This document shows, piece by piece, positions 17,098 to 25,296 of a stretch of 64,000 bases of DNA (positions are counted from its first letter, which is position 1; the number at the start of each line of letters is the position of its first letter). The DNA comes from Sphingomonas faeni (GTDB lineage Bacteria > Pseudomonadota > Alphaproteobacteria > Sphingomonadales > Sphingomonadaceae), in NCBI RefSeq assembly GCF_024273235.1, contig NZ_JANBVH010000026.1, positions 1-64,000 of the forward strand, given 5' to 3'. A program made the position numbers and the translations under genes. The notes under the pieces were generated by a model that was given only the letters and a program-made list of their open reading frames with translations, was not told where the DNA came from and ran no database searches.

Positions 17098-18210
17098 TCA
17101 GACCGGCGTGGCTTTCAGCAGTCGAAGGACTTCCCGCGCCGCGCGCGCTGCACCACCCTCGACCGCCCCGAGCGACTGCCCAGCAAACTCCGCCTGAACC
17201 GCCGCATACTCGCCATGCGCCAACGCCGCCCGGTCCAACGCCGTCACCACATCCGCAACGTCCTCGACCACCTCGCCGCAAACCCACATCGCGTAGTTCG
17301 GATCCCCCTCCCACGCGGCACCCCCGGCATTGAGGAACACGCAGGGCCGCGGCCGCATCAGGAACTCGATCACCTGGCTCGACGTATCGCCGAGATACAC
17401 GTCCGCCACCCCGGTATAGCTCCCGTCGACCATCGCGAACCCGTCGATGTCGCAATGGACATGCGGCAACCCGCCGATCTCGCGCATCAGATCCGCGACC
17501 TCCGGCGCCTTCTCGATCAGTCGCTGATGCGGCGCGAAGATCAGGTTGTAGCACCCGTCCGCGACGATCCGCCGCACCACGTCCGCCCCCCAGCGCCACC
17601 ACGACGAGCGATGCTGCTGCCAATGCGGCGCGTACAGCACGACCGGCCGCGTATCCGCGAACGGCGGCGCGGCGTGCGTGCGGTGCGTGAAATCCGCCTT
17701 CACATAGCCCGTCGCGACGAACCGCTCGGGCGCGAACCCGCGATCGAGATACGTCCGCCGCTCCAGCTCGCTCGGCACCAGCGTCAACGCCGCCGCGCGC
17801 CGCCGCGGATCGTCACGCGCGCTCATCGAGCCCACCCCGTGCGAGGTCTTCACGAACTTCGCGCGCATCGGAAACAACCGCGGGAGCCACAGGCTCGTCT
17901 GCTCCGCACACACCACGACCGCGGCGCTGCGCAGATACGGCAGCAGCCGGAGCAGCATCGGCATCTTCGCCGGCAGCACCGGATTGCGCCCGCTGCCATC
18001 GTCGGCAACCGCGCGAAACCCCGGCGCGCGCCGGATGCGGACGGTGGGGAAGGGTGCCGTCCACCGCGCCAGCAACGTCTCGTGCACCGACGTGCTCACC
18101 CAGAGTTCGATCGGCACGTCGGAGGTCGCGGCGAGCGCCTCGACGATCGGATACAGATGCGGGATCAGCAGCGTCTCGCCGAGAAACAGGAACGCGACCT
18201 TCCGCGTCAT
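17098..18210 (-). CDS. CDP-glycerol glycerophosphotransferase-like protein
   Basis: A 370-residue protein with a GT-B-like layout. VLYAPHWQQHRSSWW and NLIFAPHQRLIEKAPEVADL lie in the middle, and VYLGDTSSQVIEFLM followed by RPCVFLNAGG near residues 275-300. This is the pattern of the TagB/TagF (Glyphos_transf) family. Those enzymes move glycerol-phosphate or ribitol-phosphate from a CDP donor to a glycan or lipid. It overlaps the upstream cytidylyltransferase gene by four bases (ATGA), so the two are coupled. The donor and acceptor are unknown. Confidence 0.75.
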   Translation of the reverse strand: MTRKVAFLFLGETLLIPHLYPIVEALAATSDVPIELWVSTSVHETLLARWTAPFPTVRIRRAPGFRAVADDGSGRNPVLPAKMPMLLRLLPYLRSAAVVVCAEQTSLWLPRLFPMRAKFVKTSHGVGSMSARDDPRRRAAALTLVPSELERRTYLDRGFAPERFVATGYVKADFTHRTHAAPPFADTRPVVLYAPHWQQHRSSWWRWGADVVRRIVADGCYNLIFAPHQRLIEKAPEVADLMREIGGLPHVHCDIDGFAMVDGSYTGVADVYLGDTSSQVIEFLMRPRPCVFLNAGGAAWEGDPNYAMWVCGEVVEDVADVVTALDRAALAHGEYAAVQAEFAGQSLGAVEGGAARAAREVLRLLKATPV

Positions 18211-18947
18211 GCGCCCGATCCGTCTCCGGCGAGCGCATCATGATCGTGCTGCCATTGCGCGATGTCCTCGGGCCGGTCGATCTCCTGCCAGCGCGCGTCG
18301 GGGGCGATCCGCAGTGCGTGGACGCCGACCGTCTCGGCGGCGCGGCGGACGACGGCGTGGTGATAGGCATGGATGCCGTCCTCCTCGCCGATCACCGCGC
18401 GCAACGCATCGGCATAGGTCGTCCCGCCGGTGGACACGATCAGCCCGAGCGAACGCGCGGTCGCGCTGTGTCCGACCAGATGCTTGCCGACCGCGACGAT
18501 CCGGTCGCCGTCCGCCTCGACCAGCATGTCGTCGAGGCCGGGTTCGACGAGCGGCTCGATCACCAGCTTCACGCCCGTGACCGGATCGGCGACTGCAGCG
18601 CGCAGGATCGGTGCATCGAACACCGTGTCGCCGTTCATCAGCGCGAACGGCGCGTCGAGATACGCGCGCGCCGCCCAGACGCTGCCGATGCTGTTGGCGA
18701 TTGACCAGAACGGGTTGAAGACGAGCTCGGTCGGCAAACCGCCGTCGCGCGCGCTCAGATGCGCGGCGATCTGGTCGATCCGGTAGCCGCCGACCACCAC
18801 CGCACCGTCGAACCCGGCCGCGGCGACCGCGTCGAGCTGGTGATCGAGGATCGCGCGACCGCCGACCTCGACCAGGCACTTCGGCGTGGTGAGCGTGAGC
18901 GGCAGCAACCGCGATCCGTGACCCGCGGCAAGGATGATGGCCTTCAT
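18207..18947 (-). CDS. Sugar/choline-phosphate nucleotidyltransferase (LicC-like)
   Basis: A 246-residue NTP transferase with the signature AIILAAGHGSRLLPLT, the Lys of TPKCLVEVGG and the metal-binding Asp in FALMNGDTVF. The pattern is closest to phosphocholine cytidylyltransferase LicC and related enzymes that activate small phospho-alcohols. It heads a coupled pair with the glycerophosphotransferase-like gene, and a CDP-alcohol transferase lies downstream, so it probably makes the CDP-activated alcohol for one or both. The actual alcohol is not known. Confidence 0.82.
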   Translation of the reverse strand: MKAIILAAGHGSRLLPLTLTTPKCLVEVGGRAILDHQLDAVAAAGFDGAVVVGGYRIDQIAAHLSARDGGLPTELVFNPFWSIANSIGSVWAARAYLDAPFALMNGDTVFDAPILRAAVADPVTGVKLVIEPLVEPGLDDMLVEADGDRIVAVGKHLVGHSATARSLGLIVSTGGTTYADALRAVIGEEDGIHAYHHAVVRRAAETVGVHALRIAPDARWQEIDRPEDIAQWQHDHDALAGDGSGA

Positions 18948-19015
18948 GGCGTGAGGCTGTAGGGGGTAAGTGTGGCAGGAAAATGCATCGTCGCGCGACC
19001 TTCTACCTGCTGCGT

Positions 19016-19093
19016 GTTCTCCCGCGGAGGCGGGAGCCCAGGGTAACGAACGCTACGCTGCTTGATCCTGGGCCCCCGCCTTCGCGGGGGAAC
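19016..19093. repeat. Paired-hairpin repeat, family E, copy 2
   Basis: Arms start GTTCTCCCGC and end GGGGGAAC, with stems CTCCCGC/GCGGGAG on one side and CCCCCGC/GCGGGGG on the other, so the two arms have diverged in parallel stem pairs. It lies one base past the stop of the outer-membrane efflux gene. Confidence 0.85.
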
Positions 19094-19094
19094 A

Positions 19095-20495
19095 CTATCG
19101 CTGCACCGCCTCGGCATCCGCGCGAGACCAGCCGCCGCCCATCGCCTGGTACAGCGTCACATATGCCGTCAGCCGATCCGCCCGCGCCTGCACCAGCGAC
19201 AGCTCCGCGGTCAGCAACCCGCGCTGCGCATCGAGCTGGTCGATATACGCCGAATACCCCGCCCGGTACCGGTTCGAGGCATTGCGCAGCGCCCCCGCCA
19301 GCGCATCGCGTTGCCCGGCGAGCGCGACCGCCTGCTGGCCCGAGCGCTGCACCCCTGCCAGACTGTCGTCGACCTCGCGGAACGCCTGGAGCGCAGTCCG
19401 GCGATACGCGAACGCGGCCTGATCGCGGCGCGCGGTCGCGGCATCGGCCTGCGCGCCCAGCCGCCCGCCATCGAAGATCGGGCTGAGCACGCTGGCGCCG
19501 ATCGAAAACACCGCGATCGGGTTCGCCAGCGCAGTCGACAGCACCACGCCGGCCGAGCCGGTCAGCGCGAGGTTCGGCAGCATCGCCGCCCGCGCGCTGT
19601 CGAGCGAGCGGTCGGTGGCGACCAGGGTCTGCTCGGCCTGATAGAGATCGGGGCGGCGGCGGAGCAGGTCGGCGGGCAGGCCGTCGGGGATCGCCGGTGC
19701 GGCGAGTTGGTCGAGCGTCCGTCCGCGCGCAATCGGGCCGGGGTTGTCGCCGAGCAACAGGCTCAGCGCATTCTCCTGCCGGCTGATCGCGAGCTGGGCG
19801 GCGGGGACGAGCTGTTCGGTAGCGTGGAATTCCGCCTCCGACTGCCGCAGTTCGAGGTTCGAGGTGTAGCCGGTCTCGGCGCGCCGGCGTGCGATACGCA
19901 GGCCTTCTGCACGGGCCGCCAGCGTCTGGCGCGCGACGGCGAGGCGCTGGTCGAGTGCGCGGAGCGTGATGTAGCCGGTTGCGACGCTGCTCGCGATGCC
20001 GAGCCGGACGGTGTCGCGCGCGGCTTCGCTGGCGAGCAACTGCGCACGGGCGGCTTGGCTTGCGAGGCGGAGGCGGCCGAACAGGTCGAGGTCGTAGCTG
20101 ATCGACACCGCCGGCTGCGCGCCGATCGCATCGGAGGGTGTCCCGAACGGGCTGACGGTCTGGCCGGTGGTACTCGGCGCCGAGCCGTTGACGAGGGGCG
20201 TCTGTTGCGCGCGGGCGAGGCGGGCCGCGGCGCGCGCTTCGTCAATGCGCGCGGCAGCTGAGCCGAGGTCCGGGCTGTTGGCGAGCGCGCGCGCGACGAG
20301 GCCGGTGAGGACCGGATCGCCGAACGCGCTCCACCAGTCCGCACGGATCGGCGCGCCGGTGCCGAGTGCCGTGCGCCAGGCGGGGGGTGGGGCGACGGCG
20401 GTTGTCACGGGGGCTTCGGGGCGGGGGCCGATACAGGCGGCGGTTAGGAAGGCGAGGGTGAGGGCGGCAAGAGTCCTCGCTGATCGCGCTCCCAT
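19095..20495 (-). CDS. Outer-membrane efflux lipoprotein (NodT/OprM family)
   Basis: TolC-type channel, 466 residues. A lipoprotein signal with lipobox LTAAC lies at about residues 17-21. The two repeated OEP domains include SYDLDLFGRLRLASQAA and RRRPDLYQAEQTLVATDRSL, and YRAGYSAYIDQLDAQRGLL lies near the C-terminus. The start at 20495 was chosen because the upstream frame runs through repeat DNA. It forms the third gene of an EmrAB-type tripartite pump on the minus strand, though about 430 bases of repeats separate it from the adaptor gene. Confidence 0.92.
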   Translation of the reverse strand: MGARSARTLAALTLAFLTAACIGPRPEAPVTTAVAPPPAWRTALGTGAPIRADWWSAFGDPVLTGLVARALANSPDLGSAAARIDEARAAARLARAQQTPLVNGSAPSTTGQTVSPFGTPSDAIGAQPAVSISYDLDLFGRLRLASQAARAQLLASEAARDTVRLGIASSVATGYITLRALDQRLAVARQTLAARAEGLRIARRRAETGYTSNLELRQSEAEFHATEQLVPAAQLAISRQENALSLLLGDNPGPIARGRTLDQLAAPAIPDGLPADLLRRRPDLYQAEQTLVATDRSLDSARAAMLPNLALTGSAGVVLSTALANPIAVFSIGASVLSPIFDGGRLGAQADAATARRDQAAFAYRRTALQAFREVDDSLAGVQRSGQQAVALAGQRDALAGALRNASNRYRAGYSAYIDQLDAQRGLLTAELSLVQARADRLTAYVTLYQAMGGGWSRADAEAVQR

Positions 20496-20540
20496 TGGTG
20501 GCGACCATTCTCGCGAAGACGAAGATTCCGGAGAGTGCTT

Positions 20541-20644
20541 CCACCCCGGCGAAGGCCGGGGCCCAATTGGAAAGGTCTCGATAATTCTGGACTGCGCTCC
20601 GTTATAACCGTCCCCCAATTGGGCCCCGGCCTTCGCCGGGGTGG
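20541..20644. repeat. Paired-hairpin repeat, family A, copy 1
   Basis: Inverted arms begin CCACCCCGGC. Each has the stem CCCCGGC-GAAG-GCCGGGG followed by CCCAATTGG; the inner CAATTG is matched by CAATTG in the other arm. The spacer is about 44 bp. It lies within the efflux operon, between the adaptor and outer-membrane genes. Confidence 0.92.
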
Positions 20645-20656
20645 ACCGGTTTGTAA

Positions 20657-20746
20657 GCGTACCGTTTTCTAACAGCGTACCGTTTTCTAACAGCGTACCG
20701 TTTTCTAACAGCGTACCGCTATCTGCCGGCGTACCGCCATTTGCGA
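20657..20746. repeat. 18-bp tandem repeat, five units
   Basis: Unit GCGTACCGTTTTCTAACA is present three times exactly (20657-20710), then twice in degenerate form (20711-20746). It sits between a family A and a family C element. The unit length is a multiple of three, but no gene runs through it. Confidence 0.9.
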
Positions 20747-20794
20747 CGGTGGACGCTTTTGCCGGAGCGCTCGCGTGCACGATCTGCTGAACTT

Positions 20795-20900
20795 CTCCCC
20801 TCCCTGAAAGGGAGGGGTCGGGGGTGGCTAGGCTTGGGGTTGGAGACAGCACTCCCTCGAGCACGACCCACCCCCAACCCCTCCCTTCCAGGGAGGGGGG
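20795..20900. repeat. Paired-hairpin repeat, family C, copy 2
   Basis: Arms hold stem CCCCTCCC/GGGAGGGG with TGAAA and TTCCA loops, extended by a GGGTGG block. It ends 23 bases before the stop codon of the adaptor gene (minus strand). With the preceding elements it accounts for the 20496-20923 gap, where I see no gene. Confidence 0.87.
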
Positions 20901-20923
20901 AAGTCCGCGACGACCATGGCCCA

Positions 20924-22093
20924 TCACCGAACCCTCGGCCCGCCGGCGGTATCCACCCGCGCCTGCACCGACATCCCCGGCCGCAACCGCGCGCTCAGCG
21001 GTTGCCCCGCGTCCACCCGGATCCGCACCGCGATCCGCTGCGGAACCTTGGTGAAGTTGCCCGTCGCGTTGTCCGCCTTCAGGACCGCGAACTCCGACCC
21101 CGCCGCCGGCGAGATCCGCTCGACCCGCCCGGTCAGCCGCGCGTTCGCCAATCCGTCGACGGTGAACGACGCAGGCTGGCCGACCATCATCCGCGCGGTC
21201 TGCGCCTCCTTGAAGTTCGCGATCACCCACGTCTCCGGCGGCACCAGGAACATCAACTGCGACCCCGCCGTGACATATTGCCCGAGCCGCACGCCGACTT
21301 CGCTCAACCGCCCCGTCTCGGGCGCGCGGATCACGGTGTTGGCGAGGTCGATCCGGGCGAGTTGCCGTGCGGCCTCCGCCCCGGAAACCCCCGCCTGCTG
21401 GCCACCACGACCGACTTCCACCGTGCGGATATCCTGCCGGGCGATCTCCCGCGCCGCCTTCGCCTGCTGGACCTGCGCCTGGGCCTGCCGCAACGCCGCC
21501 AGCGTCTGGTCGCGCTCCCGCAACGACACGGATCCGTCGACTACCAGGTCGTTGACGCGCGCCATGTCGGCCTGCGCGCGCATCAGCTGCGCCTCGGCAT
21601 TGGCGACCGCCGCATCCTGCGCCGCGAACGTCGCCTGGCGGCTGGCCGCCGTCTGCCGGCTGTTGGCGAGCGTCGCGGCCTGCGCATCGACCTGCGCCTG
21701 TGCCTGATCGACGCGCTGGCGGTAGATGCGATCGTCGATCTTCACCAGCGGATCGCCCTGCTTCACATCGGCGAAATCGCGCACCAGCACCTGCGTCACA
21801 TAGCCGCTGACCTGCGGGCTGATCACCGTCGTCCGCCCGCGAACATAGGCGTTGTCGGTCGACTGATAGCTCGTCGCGAACGGAGGCAGCCGCCACGCCG
21901 CCAGCACTGCGCACACGCCGGCGATCGCCAACAGCACGATGACGACGATGACGGTGCGGCTGGGTGGTTGCGGACGCCAGCCCGATCCGACCGGCGTGAC
22001 CGGGGCGGCGGGTGCAGCGGTCGTCGCAGTCGCCTCCGCCTGCTTCTCTTCGGTTGCCGGCCCATCGGCCACCGGGCTGCGTGCGTCGCTCAT
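20924..22093 (-). CDS. emrA: Efflux periplasmic adaptor, EmrA/HlyD family
   Basis: Membrane fusion protein, 389 residues. A cytoplasmic Ala/Pro-rich N-terminus is followed by one membrane helix (about residues 47-67), the first lipoyl half (TVISPQVSGYVTQVLVRDF), a long coiled coil (residues 120-235, rich in Ala/Gln) and the second lipoyl half (TVIRAPETGRLSEVGVRLG). This is the EmrA layout. Its start overlaps the stop of the MFS gene by four bases (ATGA), so the two are coupled. It connects the inner-membrane pump to the outer-membrane channel at 19095. Confidence 0.92.
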   Translation of the reverse strand: MSDARSPVADGPATEEKQAEATATTAAPAAPVTPVGSGWRPQPPSRTVIVVIVLLAIAGVCAVLAAWRLPPFATSYQSTDNAYVRGRTTVISPQVSGYVTQVLVRDFADVKQGDPLVKIDDRIYRQRVDQAQAQVDAQAATLANSRQTAASRQATFAAQDAAVANAEAQLMRAQADMARVNDLVVDGSVSLRERDQTLAALRQAQAQVQQAKAAREIARQDIRTVEVGRGGQQAGVSGAEAARQLARIDLANTVIRAPETGRLSEVGVRLGQYVTAGSQLMFLVPPETWVIANFKEAQTARMMVGQPASFTVDGLANARLTGRVERISPAAGSEFAVLKADNATGNFTKVPQRIAVRIRVDAGQPLSARLRPGMSVQARVDTAGGPRVR

Positions 22094-23760
22094 GTCATCC
22101 CCTCAGCCGGGCCCTCCAGCCGCGCGCGTCGTTCGCGTCGCGCCCGTCTCGCCAGCAGGAACAGCAGATACCCGAACGTCGCGCCAGCAAGAACGGCGAT
22201 CAACCGGAAGACGTCGGCATACGCAAGCACGTTCGCCTCGCGCGTCGTGGTTTGCGACAGGATCGCGGCGCCCTCGGCGTTGCGGAGGGTCGGGTCGACG
22301 ATCACCCGGCCGACCGCGGCGCCACCCGCGGCGATGCGCTGGGTCACGATCGGGTCGGTCGGCGAGATCTGCTGGACTAGCGCCGCACTGTTCGCCTTCT
22401 CGCGGATCACCTGGTAGCTCCCGAGCAACGCGGTGCCGCCGAGCCCGCCGAGCGAATTGATGATCCCGAACAGCGCGATGAAGCTGATGATGTGGCCCGC
22501 GCCTTCCTTCAGCGCGCGGGTCATCCCGAACAGCAGGGCCGGCCCGAGGAAGAACGTCGCGGAGAAGCCGATGATCGCCTGCGTCACGTACATCTGTGGC
22601 GCGCGTGTCAGGCTGGTTGCGTAGGAATCGAACCACGCCGCCACCGCGACCAGCCCGATGGCGAGCATGATCGGATGCCCGAGCCGCTCGACGTCCAAGG
22701 TCACCGCGCTCGCGATCACGCCCGCGACCGACGCGACGAAGATGATCAGGAAGAACGGCACGAGCTGGTCGTTGTTCTGGCCCAGCACGGTCAGCAGCCC
22801 GACCGACGCATAGGTCTGCTCCGACAGCACGATCCGCGCCATGACGATCACGATCGTGAAGCGGACGATGTCGGCGCTGCCCAGCCAGCGCGTGTTGAGC
22901 AGCGGGTTGGCGCGATGGTGCTCGACGACGATCGCCGCAGCGAACATCGGGATCGCGACGATCAGCGCCCAGCCGATCCACGGCGCATTGGTCCACCAGA
23001 CGATCCGCCCGAGCCCGAGTACGGCCGCGAACAGCGCGGTCGATCCGGCGAACAGCACGAACGTCAGGAAATCGAGCGGCTCGAACGCCTTGCTCCGCGT
23101 CGTCGGCGGCAGGCGCAGCGCGGCGACCGCGGCGAGCGACAGCAAGGCGAGCCCCAGTTCGAACAGATAGAGCGTGCGCCACTGCGACATCGCCAGCAGG
23201 TCCGGCGAGAACAGCCGCGCCAGCGGCGTCGCGCATTGCGGAATGCCGATGCCGAGCACGACCGCCTTCAATCGCCATTTCGCAGGCAGCGACTGCATCA
23301 CGTAATAGAGGCACAGGCTGCTCAGCGCCGCGCCCGCCATCCCGCTGATCGCCCGCACCGCGATCGCGGTTGCGAAGCCGTGGACGAACAGATGCGCGAG
23401 CGTGATCAGCACGTAGAGGATCAGGAAGATCATCGCGAACGGCCGCAGCCCGAATTGCGCGCGGAACTTGATCATCAGCAGGTTTATGCTGACGTTGGTC
23501 ATCACATAGACCGTCGGCAGCCACGCGATCTCCGCCGGATCGAGCCCGAGCGCGCCCTGGAGCGTGTAGGTGTTGGCGCTGATCAGCGCGTTGCCGAACC
23601 CGACCGTCAGCCCGAGCAATATGCCGATCAGCGCATAGGCGATCTGGCGGTGCCTCGGATGCGCGGGGGAGCCCGGAGAGCCGGGGAGGATCGGGCGTTC
23701 GTGATCGGCGAACTGCCAGTCCTCTTCGCTCAGGAAATGTCTGATTCTCTGGGCGATCAT
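22090..23760 (-). CDS. emrB: MFS drug transporter, EmrB/DHA2 family
   Basis: A 556-residue inner-membrane protein with about 14 hydrophobic segments, as expected for the 14-TM DHA2 family. Segment one is IAYALIGILLGLTVGFGNALI. The region around residues 90-130 (INLLMIKFRAQFGLRPFAMI) corresponds to the MFS motif A loop. A long periplasmic loop lies before the last helix. It is the first gene of the MFS-adaptor-channel operon and probably exports hydrophobic or aromatic compounds. No regulator is adjacent. Confidence 0.9.
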   Translation of the reverse strand: MIAQRIRHFLSEEDWQFADHERPILPGSPGSPAHPRHRQIAYALIGILLGLTVGFGNALISANTYTLQGALGLDPAEIAWLPTVYVMTNVSINLLMIKFRAQFGLRPFAMIFLILYVLITLAHLFVHGFATAIAVRAISGMAGAALSSLCLYYVMQSLPAKWRLKAVVLGIGIPQCATPLARLFSPDLLAMSQWRTLYLFELGLALLSLAAVAALRLPPTTRSKAFEPLDFLTFVLFAGSTALFAAVLGLGRIVWWTNAPWIGWALIVAIPMFAAAIVVEHHRANPLLNTRWLGSADIVRFTIVIVMARIVLSEQTYASVGLLTVLGQNNDQLVPFFLIIFVASVAGVIASAVTLDVERLGHPIMLAIGLVAVAAWFDSYATSLTRAPQMYVTQAIIGFSATFFLGPALLFGMTRALKEGAGHIISFIALFGIINSLGGLGGTALLGSYQVIREKANSAALVQQISPTDPIVTQRIAAGGAAVGRVIVDPTLRNAEGAAILSQTTTREANVLAYADVFRLIAVLAGATFGYLLFLLARRARRERRARLEGPAEGMT

Positions 23761-23844
23761 GGTCGGGTGGTTCTGGCATGATCGGGGGGAGACGTCATGG
23801 CTTAACAGTGGCGATCATGCGCAACCGGAATTCGAAAGCGCGCA

Positions 23845-23948
23845 CCACCCCGGCGAAAGCCGGGGCCCAATTGGAAAGGTCGCAGTAACGGCGGACTGCG
23901 CATCGTTATAGCCGTCCTCCAATTGGGCCCCGGCCTTCGCCGGGGTGG
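23845..23948. repeat. Paired-hairpin repeat, family A, copy 2
   Basis: Arms CCACCCCGGC...CAATTGG are inverted, with a 44-bp spacer that closely resembles that of copy 1 (both contain GGACTGCGC and CGTTATA). It lies in the 308-base region between the divergent emrB and MscS genes, where I see no gene. Confidence 0.92.
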
Positions 23949-24068
23949 TGGCCTTCGCCGCGGAGTGGCTGCGCCAAATTTAGCCTTTCCCGTTCAACCC
24001 GAGGCCCGCCCCGACCAAAATGCTGCACTGCAGCGGAACATCCCGCTTTCCCCGACCGTTGCGCCAGT

Positions 24069-25148
24069 ATGCGCATATTCAGATCGCTCCACATACCCCC
24101 CGAATGGGTCTGGCTGGAGAGTGTCGCCGTCGTCTCGGCCGCCGTCCTCGTCGCGCTGGTCGCGCATTGGCTGACGATGCGGATCGGCGGCCATGCGCAG
24201 CGGCGCTCGACCGCCAAGACCGACGGCCTCGTCCTCGCTCGCGTCCGCCGCCCCTTACGCGCGGTGTTCGTCTCGGTGTCGGTCGCGTTCGTCGCGCGGA
24301 TCCTGCCGATGGACAACGACATCGAGGATCTGTGGAAGCAGCTGCTCGGTTTCCTCGTACCCGCCTTGCTCGGCTGGCTTGCGGTCGCGGCGTTGCGCGC
24401 ATTCCAGGACGTGATCGAGATCCGCGCCGACATCTCGGTCGAGGACAACCTCCGCGCCCGCCGCAAGCGTACGCGGGCGGCGATCCTTGGCCGCATCGGG
24501 ACGTTCTTCATCATCTTCATCAGCGTCTGCCTGATGCTGCTGAGCGTCCCCGGCATCCGCTCGATCGGCGTTACGCTGATGGCGTCGGCGGGTATCGCCG
24601 GCCTCGTCGTCGGTGCCGCCGCGCAGCCTGCACTCAAGAACCTGATCGCCGGCGTGCAGATGGCGTTCACCGAGCCGATCCGGATCGACGACGTGCTGAT
24701 CGTCGACGGCGAATGGGGCCGCGTCGAGCAGATCAACCTGACGTTCGTGGTCATCAAGATCTGGGACGAGCGCCGCCTCGTCGTGCCGGTGTCCAAGTTC
24801 CTCGAGCAGAGTTTCCAGAACTGGACGCGCGAGACGAGCCAGCTGATGGGGTCGGTGTTCTGGTATCTCGATCCGTCGGCGGACGTGCCGCGGCTGCGCG
24901 AGAAACTCGGCGAGATCGTCACCGCGAACCCGCGCTGGGACAAGCGGTTCTACAACCTCCAGGTGACGGACGTGAAGACCGACTGCATCGAACTGCGCGG
25001 GCTGATGACCGCGAAGGACGCGGCGATCGCGTTCGACCTGCGCTGCGATGTGCGCGAGGCGTTGCTGAAGTATATTCGCGAGGACATGCCCGAAGCCATC
25101 CCGCGCAACCGCCTGCTGATGGCGCCCGACCCGGTAAGCCGCCCCTAA
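24069..25148 (+). CDS. Small-conductance mechanosensitive channel (MscS family)
   Basis: A 359-residue inner-membrane protein. Several N-terminal helices precede the pore-lining region VTLMASAGIAGLVVGAAAQP, continuing into ALKNLIAGVQMAFTEPIRIDD. The beta domain follows (VDGEWGRVEQINLTFVVIKIWDERRLVVP). It opens on hypo-osmotic shock to release solutes. The trehalose operon starts on the opposite strand beyond it, so solute accumulation and release genes are neighbours, though not co-transcribed. The start has no clear ribosome-binding site. Confidence 0.93.
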   Translation: MRIFRSLHIPPEWVWLESVAVVSAAVLVALVAHWLTMRIGGHAQRRSTAKTDGLVLARVRRPLRAVFVSVSVAFVARILPMDNDIEDLWKQLLGFLVPALLGWLAVAALRAFQDVIEIRADISVEDNLRARRKRTRAAILGRIGTFFIIFISVCLMLLSVPGIRSIGVTLMASAGIAGLVVGAAAQPALKNLIAGVQMAFTEPIRIDDVLIVDGEWGRVEQINLTFVVIKIWDERRLVVPVSKFLEQSFQNWTRETSQLMGSVFWYLDPSADVPRLREKLGEIVTANPRWDKRFYNLQVTDVKTDCIELRGLMTAKDAAIAFDLRCDVREALLKYIREDMPEAIPRNRLLMAPDPVSRP

Positions 25149-25150
25149 CT

Positions 25151-25257
25151 TCCCCCCTCCCTGAAAGGGAGGGGCCGGGGGTGGGTCGGCTGCTTGGCGA
25201 GCGAGCCGGCAGTTCCAGACCGACCCACCCCCAACCCCTCCCTTCCAGGGAGGGGGG
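25151..25257. repeat. Paired-hairpin repeat, family C, copy 3
   Basis: It begins three bases after the MscS stop codon, with stems CCCCTCCC/GGGAGGGG in both arms. The last part of the right arm (GGGAGGGGGGCAAGAA) is duplicated just beyond the element, as in the family D copy before wrbA. Confidence 0.87.
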
Positions 25258-25296
25258 CAAGAAGGGAGGGGGGCAAGAAGTCAGGGTTGGATCACG

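Noticed and set aside
19095..21914. Single 939-residue frame joining the outer-membrane channel gene with upstream sequence
   Set aside because: The upstream part reads through the EmrA-like gene in the wrong frame and through repeats (LLENGT units come from the 18-bp repeat). The real gene starts at 20495.
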